The notes beneath the pieces were generated by a model. That model saw only the letters and a program-made list of their open reading frames with translations. It was not told the DNA's origin and made no database searches. 64,000 nt of DNA. Origin: Helopsaltes ochotensis (lineage: Eukaryota > Chordata > Aves > Passeriformes > Locustellidae). A program made the position numbers and the translations under genes. The stretch is from contig VXBM01001196.1 of NCBI GenBank assembly GCA_013400155.1, positions 174,021 to 238,020 on the forward strand. Direction: 5' to 3'. Below are positions 1-13,275 of this stretch, in pieces; position 1 is the stretch's first letter; each line of letters starts with the position of its first letter.

Positions 1-1849
1 CTTCCTTTTTCATTTTTTCTTTATTTCTCCCTCCCGGCCCCCTGATAACATTGAAGTTTAAAGTGGAACACATAGAAAAGCTTTTGAAAACATGTCAGAG
101 CTTTTCAGATTTGGTTCTAATTTCAAAATAGGATTATGTTTTTAAACAAGGTCTGGTAGAAGTCTGCAGCTCTAAGGAAATCAAAATCACTAGCTTACTG
201 TAAGCAGAAGCTTGCAGAGTCTTGAGCAGTTAAAGGTTTAAAGTTCTAAACAAATTAAAATAAATGCCATCCAACTGCAGAGAGGTAGTATTTAAATCAT
301 GGTTATTGGGCTCAGCTTTCTGCTTTTTTCAGATATTTTAAACTGGTCTGTCTCTTGATAATTTAGAGTCAATAAACTAATGCATATCTAGGGGTACATC
401 AGTTGACCTACCTGACTAGGAAAACATTTATTACCCTTAATCTGTTTTCTTCCTAGATAAAGGTGAACAAGTGCCTTGAGTGAGATCACACTGCAATATT
501 TCTCCAGTTTTCTTGTCACAGTAACTGACAATTTGCTACAGTGAGTTTGCAGATTATCCTGAAATTGCTCCCTTTCTCTGCCCTCGGCTCTCGTCAAATT
601 AAAGTTGGTCACATCAATCAAGATTATTTTTATTGGTTGGAATTAAGGCAGTAGCAGGTTAAAGAGCTTAAAAGGGACAAAAATAGAAAATACTTTGGTG
701 GGTGAAAAATGCTCCTCTCAATTTGGAGCTTAGCGCATAGAAAGTTTTAACATGAGAATACTCTTGTACTGGAAGGTTGCAGCATAACAGCTGTCTCAGA
801 GCTCTGTTATTGTGCTCTTCAGAGAAAACACTAATAACTGTTATGTGATTAAAGTAGGATAATATGATTTTGAAAGCTCTTTACACACTAAAATATGAAA
901 TTCCAAAATTTATTTACTAGTGTTATTTAATGCCATTAAAATCCATAAATCTGCCAAGTTTTATCATAATTATTTTTCAGAATAGAAAACACTTTATAAT
1001 TTGGACTTGTTTTCAGTCTTTTAAAAGTATCTTTCTATATCTGTGATAAGCTCTTGCTATTCATATTTATCTATCATAGTCTTATGAGACATAGTTGCTC
1101 TTTTTTTTGCTGGTCTATACTTGCTGTTCACCATACTTGCTGCAATCTTGCCAATGGATGAAGTAAATTCTAGTGCATTAGGCCATCATTTTTTTATCTG
1201 ATCTATACTAGAAGTTGCCTAAACCAAAACTGTGTTGAGCTACTGTAAGATTGAATATGTAGACTAAGGGGTCATCAAGAGGTGACAGAAAAAAGCTCGT
1301 TCTTAGCAGTACTGATATATTGAGCCATCATCTATAATTTTATTTCAGAGTGTTAGAACATGTAGAGCAGGAAAAAATCTCTCCAAGAATAGACATGATG
1401 ATTAGATTTGACAATATCTCTTTTATGTAATTTTTAACATCAGAGCTAGATTACCTGGTAATAAAATTCTGTGGAACACATAGAAACCAGATAGAACTGA
1501 ATGAACATGATAAATGAACAGAACCTAATGCATAAGCATGCATAACAGACTTGGTTCCCCACATTAAATATGGTGTAAATCTCACATTTTCTGATCAACC
1601 ATGAATGCTGAGACATTAGAAATTCTTCAATGCCATTTTTCTATTATCACAAAACATATTTTGTTCTTAATCAGTTAATTGGTATACAAAACTATTCTTA
1701 TAAAAGATGAGAAGATTGAGTAAAAGATGATCATGGGTTTGTTTACATGACACTGAGCCTGTCATGTAAAAAATGCAGATCATGTACCCTTCTCAAAGGG
1801 AAAAAAAAGCCATTTGCTCAGAAGTTCACAGTCTTCTCTCACTGAGAAC
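1..1849. other. unique AT-rich non-coding sequence
   Basis: No repeat family, RNA gene or convincing coding frame is seen here. The only open frame of note, a 77-codon frame on the minus strand near 388-621, has no recognisable domain and no splice context. Confidence 0.6.
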
Positions 1850-3980
1850 ACTTTAAACTAGACTTGAAGGGAGAAGAGGATAAAACCAAGATCACTAGAG
1901 TTAAGCCCATTTGCGAGATGTCAGTCCTTGAGGGACAGTGTGCAAGCAACATACTTCGGTCTGCTGTCTTAGTAGATGTAGGCAATGGAAATCTGTGCAG
2001 CAGCGAGGATGTAGGAGTTATTGATGTTAGAAACCACAGACACACTGGAGAATTGTCATGCAGACATTAGAACTTCCTCACCAAAAAAGGTGCCAGGATT
2101 GATAACCCAACTGAAGCGCACCTACATCCTGCAACCCACCACAGGCAGCAAACAGGAGGAGTTAAAAGCTGTGGTACAGCAGAAAAGATACACATAATTG
2201 CCATCATGGAGACGTGGCGGTACTACTTGCACAGCTAACATGCTGCAGTGGATGGCTGTAAACTTTTCAGAAGAGATTGGGAAGGAAGGGGAGGTGGTGG
2301 AGTAGCCTTGTATGTTGGTAAGTGCCTGAAATTCTGGAGCTTGGTGGTGGTATTTATTGGTAAGAATCAGGGATAATACTGAAAGGGTAAATATCCTGGT
2401 AGAACTGTGTTGTAGACCACTTAACTATGAAGAAGAGGCAGATGAAATATTGCATAAGAAGCTGGGAGAAGTCTCGAAATTGCGAGCCCTTGTTCCAAGT
2501 TACCAGATGTCTGTTGGAAAAACAACATGGCAGAAAGGAAACAGTTCCATGAGGTTCCTAGATTGTGGGAGATAACTTCTTGACATAGCTGATAAGAGAG
2601 CTGACTAAGGAAGTTGTCCCTCTGAACCTGCTGTTTCTAAACAAAGAAGGACCAGTGGGTGATCTGATGATCTGATGAGTGGAGGCCATCTTAAGTACAG
2701 CAATCACATAAATTGAAGAGTTTTCTACTCCAGGGGAAGTAAGGAGGCGAAAAAGCAGAGCTGACTCCTGGGACTTCTGGAGGGTAGACATTTGCCCTTC
2801 CAGAACATTGGCTAAGACTGTCACTTGGGAGGCAGTTAGGTAGGGCAAAGGAGTCTCAGAAGGCTGGGCATGCTTCAAGAAGGAAACCTTAAATGTGCAG
2901 GAACAGGCCATCCCTAAGTGCCTAAAAAACAGCTCTTAGAGAAGACCAACCAGGCTGAACAGAGAAAATTGACTACAACTCAGGGGAAAAAAATGTATCA
3001 CTTTCAGAAGAAGAGAGAGATCACTCAGGAGGACTACAAGGATCTTGTGAGCTATGCAGGGAGAAAACTAGCAGGGCCAAAGCCCAATTAAAACCTAATC
3101 TGGTTATTGCTGCAAAAAGAAAAAAAATATTAAGTTTTTATAAATACATCAGCAACAAAAAAAAAAGGCTAAGGAGAATGTCCACCCTTTAATGGAAGTG
3201 TGGGGAAAAGTTATAATGAAGGATTAGCAAAAGGCTGATGTACTTAATGCTTTCATTGCCTCAGCTTTCCACAGCAAGACCAGTTGTCCTCAGGTATCCA
3301 GTCTCCTGAACCTGAAGACAGCAACAGGGAGCAGAATGAGGGCCCAAAATCCAAGGACAAATGGTCATTGACCTGCTACACCACTTAGACATGCACAGAT
3401 CTTCAGGGCTGGATGAGATCCACCCAAGGGTACTGAGGGTGCTCACAAAGAAGAGTTCACAAAGTCACTTTCCCTCATTTATCAGCACTCCTGCCTGACT
3501 GGGGAGATCCCAGTTGCCTGGAGGTCAGCAAATGTGGCACCCATCTACAAGAAGGCCTGGAAGGAAGATCCAGACACCTACAGGCCTGTCTGGAAAAAGG
3601 GGGCTTACCAGAAACCTGATTTCTCTCTGCTTCACTGCCTGACAGGAGATGGAAGAAAGTGGCATTCAGCCTCTTCTCCAAGGTAAAATATGACAAGACA
3701 AGAGGAAATGGCCTCAGTTGCACCAGAGGAGGTTTAGATTAAATCTCAAGACAAATCTTTTCTCTTAAGGGATGTTGAGGCATTGCAACAGGCTACCTAG
3801 AGAAGTGGTGAAATTATCATCCCTGGAAATATTTTGAAAATATGTGGATGTAATACTTGGGGACATAGTTTAGTGCCGAACATGTTAGTACTGGGTTAAC
3901 TGTTGGACTTGATGACATGAGAGGCCTGTTATAAGGGATAAGGATGATCATAAGGATGATATGATTTGATGATGATGATG
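1850..3980 (+). mobile_element. CR1 LINE, sense copy with internal deletion
   Basis: This is a decayed CR1 non-LTR retrotransposon, the main avian LINE. Reading 5' to 3', about 1860-2110 resembles the region before ORF2. 2110-2560 resembles the endonuclease domain; the frame at 2357-2575 still carries an eroded version of the segment around the YRPP motif, here CCRPLNYEEEADE. 3200-3600 resembles the start of the reverse-transcriptase domain, with a stretch corresponding to GEVPVDWRSANV near 3500-3540. From about 3630 the sequence jumps to the CR1 3' untranslated region (3690-3940), so most of the reverse-transcriptase catalytic core is missing. The 3' end runs into GAT repeats near 3960-3980. 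Many stops and shifts break every frame, so it cannot move by itself. Family assignment rests on recalled CR1 architecture, not an alignment. Confidence 0.8.
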
Positions 3981-6900
3981 TGTCTTGAGATAAAGGTTTC
4001 TGTAGCAGTGGTTATAGATCCCTGAAATGTTTAAAATAACTACTCTAGAATATCTTTCCAATTTTTCCTTCACAGAGCTAAGATGGGGATATATTAATTT
4101 TAGTATTTATATAGTTATATATACAAACATATTTCTATTCTTTGTCTGTCACACAATGCTGATAAGGATCATCAGTCTTGATATGATTCTCCTTGATGTG
4201 AGCAAAATAACAAATCATAAGTTCAATATCAGATTCAGAGAAGTGTGAGCAAAGTAGTTTTCTATTGCAAATATCTTGCCCTAACTTGTGATTGTAAAAA
4301 CATATGATAAAGTTGGTTTTAAAAAAATTATTTTCAATCCAAATCCTATGTCTCTTGCCTTTTTCAGCTGTCCAAGCCCCAAATACCTCAATCCTTTTTT
4401 CCAGATCTCCCTCATACTTCTCTTCCCACCATCTTGTTCTACATACATGCTTCCCCATCCCTCACTTCCAAATCACTCTTATCAGCATATTCTGTACTTG
4501 CTTCCATGGTAGCTTGAATAACTTTGAGTAGTACTGCTCAATACTGCAAAGAAAATCATCTAGTATTTCACAGATGTCTAAGCACAGAATTGGTAATTAT
4601 GTGGAAATGTTTTTTACAAAATATGGGACATTCCCCATCTCATAAATAAATAAATAAGTAAATATCCAACCAAGTACAAAAATTTCACCTAGTAAAAGAT
4701 GTTCCTTTTCGAATTTATATTGCAGTTCAATCAATTAACTAGTATTGTCTCCACACAAGATTTTGGGCCCCACCAGAAAGAAAAACTGTGTCCAGATATC
4801 CATAACAAGATGAGTCTAAAAAGAAGCTACTTAATATTACACAGATCATCATATAAAAGTATTTCACTTTTTGCTTTGGCTAATTGGCCAACAGTTGATA
4901 GAGATTGCAGTTGTCTCCTTTTAGAAGCTAGGTGAGGAAACCTGGCTCTTACACAGTTTGGGAATTATTGCTATAGGTTCTGTAACAGGACCAAAGTTGT
5001 AAAAAGACCATGAGAGGTAATATAGTGTTGGATTCTTATCTGTTCAGTGTATTTCTCTTCTCCAGTCTTGATCAAATTTGTTCCTAGCCCATATAATCAA
5101 CAGACTTGAATCATGAATGAATTCTAGGTATCTTGTACCCTGAATAACCTTTGAAATTTGAAAAATATGTTGATGTAAATTAGACAAGAAAGTTCTTTTG
5201 CAATGTTGTTAGTTTGTGTCATTAGGTGAAGCAGCAGGATGGCATTAAATAGGAGCCAAGAAGCAAAAATAGCACAGGGAAAAGAAATTAGGACAGTATC
5301 AAGAATAGACAAGCCTTTCCCAACAAGTCTCAAAATATCAATGTCAAGTTTAACCAAACAGCATTCAAAGGCAAAGCAAACACTCTTGTAAGAACTGCCT
5401 AACACTTTTCTCAAACTTCCTTGCCGGCATCAATCAAGTAAAAATGTTCTCATTTTGTGAAGTGCAGTTTCTGAGCATCAAATGGATCTATTTTTACTGC
5501 AAAAGATACTAGAATGAACAGATGCTAGATATGGAAATTTCAATCATATTTGCCACCAATGGACACAGGTGGACATATTGAGGGAGCTACATTTCTTAAA
5601 ATAATTCTTCTGTAGTTGCTAACTGGCTTATGCCACAGCATAAATTAATGCTGTGATAGGAATCAGTGTTATAATAATAAATTAAAACCAAAACCAATAA
5701 ACTTAAAGGTTGCTTATGCAGAGACAGTCTTGCAGACTTTCTCAGGGCCATAACATGTACAGTCCAAAAGGATGAGTATTTGTGTAAAGGGTAAAAAAAG
5801 AAATATAAGTTTGATATGACTGGAAACAGGGAACGTGGTGCACTCTATATCCAGCTATATATCTTTTTCATTCAATAAACCATTTCAGAAGGCTCTGGAA
5901 CAGCTTGCTTTAAATAGAACTACACACATCTATACCTGCTGAAAGCCTGGTTCCACTGGCTCTGAGCCTGCATTTTTATAGACCTTCACATGTGGTTACT
6001 TTTAAAAATTCATACTCATCTACAGAAGCAGCATTTTTCCAGCTCCCACCACCACCATTATTACCATGCCACTGATTTCCAGGGTTCTCTCAGATGTCTT
6101 GAGATGTATTAGATGAGAAGGAGCTGTTACATTGTGAAGTCCAATCTGTATCCCTTAAGATCTGGCCAGAGCAGATTAAGTAAAACCCCTTACAGAACAA
6201 GAAAGATCTACTGTGTAATTAAAGGAGCATGATGATCTTATCAGAAGCATAAAAGCAATACCAGCATCTCTCTCACAATTGTTTTTCTCTCTAGACCCAA
6301 AATATTTTATGCTGAATGACAGAACTGTCATCTTTATTTTACAGACTGAGGCATAAAGATATTACTTGTTCTACATTAGCCAGCAGATGAATGGCGCGGC
6401 CAAGACTTTGAGGGTCACAATTCTTGGTTCAGAGTGATCCCAAAGGGCATTCAGTGAAGAGTAGCTATGAACAGAAATGGAAAAAAAGGAGACAGACATA
6501 CCCATCAATATATATTCATACGTATTTCCTACACCTATATGCATTCCATCCATAGTCTTTGCAAAGTTTGCTTCCCACCGACACCTTAAATATATTTGTT
6601 CATAGCTTGTGGTAGTGGAGACAGACAATTTCCAAGACAAACCATTCAGGATCATTATGAGAAAAAAATCCCTCAGAAATTAATTGTGAAACTAAGATGA
6701 CTTAATTTAGCTTATGAAAAAGTACTGTCAAGACTCAAGACTACTAAAAGTAGTATTTTTCTATCACATATTTTACTTTTTCCTACTCACTACATTTTAG
6801 AGACTACCACAGGGAAGAGGATTCTATGTGCAAAGACAAAAAGAAGCTGTAGGACAACTTTTTCTCCAGTTAATGCCATACCTATGAAATTTTCTACTGT

Positions 6901-8379
6901 TTCTCCTACCAAAACAAGAAGAAATATCAAGAAGTCACTTGGTTGTCTCTTCCAAAACACTTCTATATTAGAAAGGAATACTGGCAATAGTTGTACATAG
7001 AGAAGAAAACAATTTTGGGTCATTGTTGGTCTAGATCCCAAGGGGTCAGATCCTAGCATTTATTATTAGAATTATTTCATCTTAGTTGATGCTATCTACC
7101 AAAACAAAAAGAATGTTTGAAGGTAATATTTCTTCAAATAAAATATACATCCATGGAAAAAGACACGTTTTTCGTCTCTTAAAATTATTCCCCTTCCTCA
7201 AAAAGAAACAACAAAATCTTCAATAGGAAAACTCACGTGTTTTTATGATTATTGATAAAGATCTTACTGGAGATATCTGTATCACAAGTTTGATTTCAGC
7301 AACTTGTAAAATCCTAAGTCAAGAAATTCCATATATTAGTAGTTTAAAAAATAATACTACTAATGATAAAAACCCCACCATAAATGGAAAACCCAACTAA
7401 CCACACAAATACACACACTACTGGCAGCATACTGTTTGCAAACTTTTTGTTGCATGTTAATCACACTGCCTGTCTGAACTGTGGACAATTAAGACAGTAG
7501 CTCCTACTGTAAAGCAGATCAAATCCTCTTAAAGTTGCATATGGCCCTTTAATCTAAGTGCACTGTAGAGAGGACTTAGTTCTAGTGCTCACCCCTCATG
7601 AATCAACTCGAACTCTGTAACTGACCTCATTTGACATCTGTCAGAAACTAAAAGCAACAGCACCCAGCTGTTCACTTTATTAAAATATACAATTGCATAA
7701 ATAAAATATAAAACTATAAATGTAACTCTAATATTTTGGAAACTCAATGTTATTCAGGAGTAAAATTCAACTACTATTTTTTCTTTGATTTTAATACCTT
7801 CTGAACTAAACTTATCCAGTTCCAATTCCTGTCCCCAAGATTTTCTGCTGTGTTTTCTCATTCTGTAATAAGATTCTGTCATGGCACAGAGGACTCTTTT
7901 TTACCCTTCCTCAGGGTGAAAGAGCATCAGACAAAGGAATTATTTATTAGTCAATGTTGTTGAGATTTGAAAAAAAAAAGCAATTCATCACTGAGAAAAG
8001 CATTCAGCAAGCTTTTTACCAGTGATTAGAAAGGGATTTTAGTTTTTTATAGCATTTCTTAAAAGTTGTTGTTTTTCTAACCTCCCTTGCTTCTTACCAG
8101 GAATGGTTCTTGTCTTCATTTATTACCTGAAGCACTGATCAAAAAAAGAATAATATAAGTGTCTACAATTCTTGTCCTGCTACCAGGTAGCTCACCTGTA
8201 GAAGGAGTCTTCATAGTTTCAGCAAGTAGTCAGGTATTTCCCTCTGTAAATAATGACAGTAGAATACATCATCAAAGTTCAAAATTTGAAGTGTCAGGAG
8301 AGAAGACTATATCACAAATGAAGAAAGCATTAGGGGAAACATAGAGATGACTGTAAAGGTTGTATTGGGGAAAAGAAAA
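3981..8379. other. unique AT-rich non-coding sequence
   Basis: Nothing recognisable. There are short open frames (for example 107 codons on the minus strand at 4135-4458) with no domain, signal peptide or splice signals. Small CA-rich and A-rich runs occur, but no LINE or LTR boundary is seen. Confidence 0.55.
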
Positions 8380-8625
8380 TGTAGAATCATTTAATATGCT
8401 GATGGAAGGCAACCATTTGGATCATCAAGTCCAACTTCTGGCCCTGCACAGGGCACCCCAAGAGTCAAACCATGTGCCTGAGAGCATTGTTCAAAATTTT
8501 CCTGAATTCTGTCATGCTTGGTGCTGTGACCACTTTCCTGGGGAGCCTGTTCCAGTATCCAACCACACTGTGGGGTGAAAAACCTTTTTCCTTATGTCTA
8601 TGCAAAACTTCCCCCAACTCATCAT
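8380..8625 (-). mobile_element. CR1 LINE 3'-end fragment
   Basis: The start is an eroded form of the CR1 terminal motif (GTAGAATCATTTAAT) followed by the typical antisense CR1 tail: a stretch about a few hundred bases long containing GATCATCAAGTCCAACTTCT, GGGCACCCCAAGAGTCA and GGTGAAAAACCTTTTTCCTT. This is the usual severely 5'-truncated CR1 insertion, lying on the minus strand. The 60-70 codon frames over it are not genes. Confidence 0.85.
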
Positions 8626-11600
8626 AACAGATGATCATACTGCTGAGGGAAGTCTGGGCCTTTCTCTGCAGTGACTGTATCTGTTTCTGGATGTAAAAGA
8701 ATTAGATATCTCCTCTGGTAGTCAGACATATCCACAGAAGGAAGCCATGTATTTCTGACACTAGAAGAGGATGAATCCTGTTGTACAGACAGGCTGGTGG
8801 TAAAAAAAGAAAAATAAGGGAATAGAGATGTGAATCATGAAGAGGGAGCTGCTAGTAAAAGGAGGGGAGGGAGGTCACTGCTGCCAGAGGTCACTTAGAA
8901 GACATTTAGAAGGCAAGACAAAAGATACTGCAGGAAGCCAGTTACAATGAACCGAGGTTTTAAAAGAGAAGGAGAATTGCCAAAGCTCTAAAGACAATTA
9001 AGAAGAGTAAGAATAATACATCAAGCCTACAAAGTTGATTTTGAAAAGTAGATGGGATTAGGAGGCCAGTAGTAGGACAGAGGAAAGACTGAGGCAGAAA
9101 AGCCCTTGGCAAGAAATATCAGAACAACTTTTATCCTTAAAATATATGTATCTAAAACTCATTATTCCCGCTTCAGTGTATAAAAAAAAAATCAGAAATT
9201 CCTGGGTCTATTCACAGATCTCTCTGAAACCACTAGTAAAGTGTGCATTTGTTGTTGGTCCATACAGAGTATTTTTATAAGCTAATGATAAACATTTTAT
9301 ACTGAATTCAAGTAGTAAAAATTTTTTGATTCAGTTTAAGGTGCCAAGTCTTCTGAAGAACCGTGAAGAAAGAACTCATTGGAAACATGGAACATAGAAA
9401 GTGTAGATTTCTGGATTGCCTTTTTGCATTGTAGAAAATTGCATGCAACAAAAATTATATGCAAACAAGTATGTATTTTACAGTACATTAAAAGAACATA
9501 ACCACAATTGATAGAAATGTTTTTGGAGACTATAAAATCTCTGTTGGCATTACATCAATGCATATCATATTTTTGCTTAACATTCCTGCCAACATATTGA
9601 TCAGAATGTGCTCCCTGACTCGTTGGAGACTGCTGGAATATATTTTCACATTTAAAAGTTGGCATCCCATTCTTTTTATATATGTAAATGTAAACACTTG
9701 TTTTTTGGTAATAAGATACTGCTATGGGAAAGTACAACATCATAAGACATTACTTTTCATATTGCAAGTTACACATACCTACAGGAGAAACATCTTTGCA
9801 AATAATTTCTGACATTATATACAAGCTTATATACTTTTTTTTGTGTCCCAAGTATCAAAAAAAATTTGAAATAAAATATATGGAATAAACATACATTATT
9901 TCTCAGGATTTGGATAAAATCAAACATAGAATCAAATTTACTTATACCTAAATTAGGAATGTTTAATTTGTGAAATCTGCCCAAAATAATGAAGATAAAT
10001 TGACATAATTAGTTTACTTCTGTTTACCTGTTTTGGTATAATTTTTAAATGATGAGATAGCTAACAAAATACAAAATATTCAGTTATACTTTCATTATCC
10101 AATGAATATGCAAAGGAATAGAGGCACTGTGAAGACAGAGATACCCAGAGTGGTTTCCCTAGCAACAGGAAGGAATGTGCTGACAATTTCCACACCTTCA
10201 TTAAATTACTGGTGGTTCACCAACACAGTTCATAGATGAGAAATCTATTGCCTGTCAAAAATGAATAATTTAAGCTGATGTTTCTTCCCAGCCATATTTT
10301 CTTTCTCAAATCTTTAAGAAAACATTCTTTAAGAAAGGTGGAATGTCTGGTTGAAGATGCTTCAAGGGGCAAAATATTTCAGAAAAATGCTGGTTATTTG
10401 CAGAAAGTTGGATCTTCTCCAAACTTCCAAGTTGATGCTCAAATGTTATGGACTCACCGTATGTTTCTTACCGAGGTTCTTCATGGCAGAACGCAGACAG
10501 ATCTGAAGACACTCCACTTCGGCCACAATGGAGAACAAATGAATTAATTGCACAGAGCACAATGCCACGATTGAAAAAGAAAGTATTGTTCGTATTGTTC
10601 CAATATCAAATTTATTTGCTTGTCTTCTGTGATTCTTAAGGACAATCCCATAATTTTTAAATCAGAGCTGGCTTGCAACTCACCAGACTGGATGAAAAAG
10701 CCTTCTCACAAAGAAAATAATCTTGGATTTCTAAGGATCTTTTTGAGTCATTGCATTGAATTTCCCCCAGTCTTTATATGTGTAACTGTGAAGGAAAAAA
10801 CACTTCCTTCTGGGCTGATCTATATCCGTCTATTAATTTGTATTGTTACCATCACTGTTCCATGGGATGCCTCACAGCATTTCTAGGATCTAGAGAGGTT
10901 TTAACCTAAAGAATCTACGGAATCTACAGAAAGTGGGTATAGAAACAAAGTACTGATCAGAAATAGCTATCTGTTGTCAGTTTTAGTATTTTGTGCCATG
11001 TATATATAAAACTGACCAGTTGCATCTGCCATGAATTCACATATATTACTGATTCTAAATGTGAAAAGTAAATTCCTTACAGCAGTACCACCTTCTGAAA
11101 AAACTACTGCTAATCACTCAAGAATCTTTCCCTGAAACCCCAGCATCTGAACCCAAATTAAAATGAGCTTGAATTCTGTAAAAACAACTAAGGTTTCACT
11201 ATTAATTCATTAATGCATTCTCTTCTACTCTATTACAGAAAGAGTTCATTTTAAATTATCACAGATATAAAAGGGAGGAAAGAATGATGAAGAAACTATT
11301 ACAAAACATGATATCATGGTTGTAAAGGTCACAGAATAAACTTTCTTCTCCCTCCATGAGCTAGACATTCCAATCTGAATTTGCTCCACCTAGAATCTGG
11401 CACTTGAACCAGAATATTCCTTAATTTCCTCTGCAATTAGTGGTAAAATGTGATATTCTGGTAATTCACTTTTTATTTGGGCTGGATCATCTTCTGGAGA
11501 GATCTTTCTCTCCAAACCATGAGCAATCTGAGAAATTGCCTCATACAGGTATATAGATTCAATAGTGGTCTCCACCATTTCATGCCTTTCTAAACCTCCA

Positions 11601-12427
11601 CAGAGCTAGGAATTGTGCACCTCACACCATTATGAAACTGCTAATGGTTGAATTGGTTGTATGTGTATCTTTTTTATGATGGGCAGAAGAGAAAGTAATA
11701 CAAGAGACAAGAGAAAAATTTCTGTGTTGGAATCCTCATTTAGGTATGGAATCTGTTACCTTCAAATTGGAAGCGGGTGGCATTCAAGGCAGTTATCCCA
11801 TCAACATATTAAGTGCTCTGATTTTGACAGCAACACTATGGTATTGCATTGCAGGGCTGGTCTCAGACAGGGTGACAGATGGCACCTCCATTTCATAGTG
11901 ATGTCCCCAAAGAGATTTAAAAAACAAGTGAGTAGTTTTCAAAGATAATGTTAAAGAATAAAATGAGATGATTGTTTATACAATCTAGACAATGTAAAGC
12001 TGCAGCCAATAGCAGTTAATATTCAATGCAGCTCAATCTCCATCTCTTAAATCCCTAAGCAAGACCTTCATTTTAAAGTTGAACAACTGTGAAGAACACC
12101 AGTACCAGTGCAGAAAATATATGATGGAATAAGACCAGCAAATTGAAGTGTTTGCAACTCTCCTTCTGCTTTCCAGATGATCTGCACTGGCTAAAAGGCT
12201 TTTAAAATGTGTAGGAGCAATGGGAAGTATCCGACTCCAGTATGTCACCCACAAAAATACAAAGCATCTCCATCTTGTATGAATAAATCCATGTATGGCA
12301 ATTTGATAAATAAGATAAGAAAGATACACTGAGACCCAACATCATATTCAGCAATTACTAATTGACAGAGTTGAAAAAGGCAATATGAAGATCTTGTAAG
12401 GGATCATACATTTAAAACATACATAAG
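8626..12427. other. unique AT-rich non-coding sequence
   Basis: No repeat or gene is recognised. One minus-strand stretch (10458-10660) has an open frame ending at two splice-donor-like sites and is discussed as a finding. A + strand exon-like stretch at 11687-11743 is of similar, weak quality. Confidence 0.5.
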
Positions 12428-12583
12428 TGTCCTGGTTCAGGGCAAATTCAGGAGGAAACCTCTGAACGGGGCTCCTCTGGGAAAGGAAACCCAAACGACC
12501 CCTCCCCCACAACTGGTCCAGGAAAAACTTCCTTGGAGAAAAGTGGAAAAAACTGTTTATTTAACAAACAAAGTGCCCACAAG

Positions 12584-12665
12584 CATAAATAATAAATAAT
12601 TAAATAAAATAATAATAATAATAAAAAATAAGCAATAATAATAATAATAATAATAACAATAAAAC
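12584..12665. repeat. AAT/AAAT microsatellite inside the LTR
   Basis: Imperfect AAT repeats with AAAT interruptions, within the solo LTR just upstream (in LTR sense) of its poly(A) signal. The sister LTR has only a short TATTATTTTTTTTATG stretch at the equivalent place, so this is a local expansion. Confidence 0.9.
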
Positions 12666-12858
12666 CTTTCATTCTGAAGTGAGATGGCAAATCGAGAAAG
12701 TTCTTGCCGTGGGTGCAACTTTTCTCTCTCAATCTCTTATCAATTCCTCCAGTGCTGGAGAAAAATGCCATCCTGGGCCCCGAAGGGCACAGGTGTGATC
12801 TCTCGGTTCTCATCTGGGTTTTCAGTCTGGAGCAGGGTTAAACAGTCCGGAGAAAAAG

Positions 12859-12972
<114 letters not shown>

Positions 12973-13018
12973 GAGTGTAGGGAACTTCTTTGCCCTAGCT
13001 AGCTAAATCTAACTGGGA

Positions 13019-13087
13019 AAAAAAAAAAAAAACCAACAAAAAACCACAAAAAAACCAAACAAAAAACCAACCAAACAAACAAACACA
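13019..13087. repeat. A-rich low-complexity tract (CCAAA/CAAA repeats)
   Basis: A run of A followed by imperfect CCAAAC and AAAC units, still inside the LTR at 12428-13270. It probably grew from an A-rich part of the LTR by slippage. Confidence 0.85.
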
Positions 13088-13275
13088 TAAGATCTCTCAG
13101 AGCCTCTGCCGAACCAGCAGTCCCAGCAGAGAGAAGAATGCATAGGAGTCAGGTATTTCTCTCAAAACAAACTCGGCACTTTTTCTTTCCCTGTTTCACT
13201 CTCAGAATCAGTCTTAAAGGTATAGAACAGACTACTGGGGATACAAGCATCATAAAGTCACCTTAGGACAATAAG

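Noticed and set aside
11687..11743. 57-base block after GATGGGCAG and before GTATGG, open in one frame
   Set aside because: Short, with a mediocre acceptor; weaker than the other exon-like blocks and easily explained by chance.
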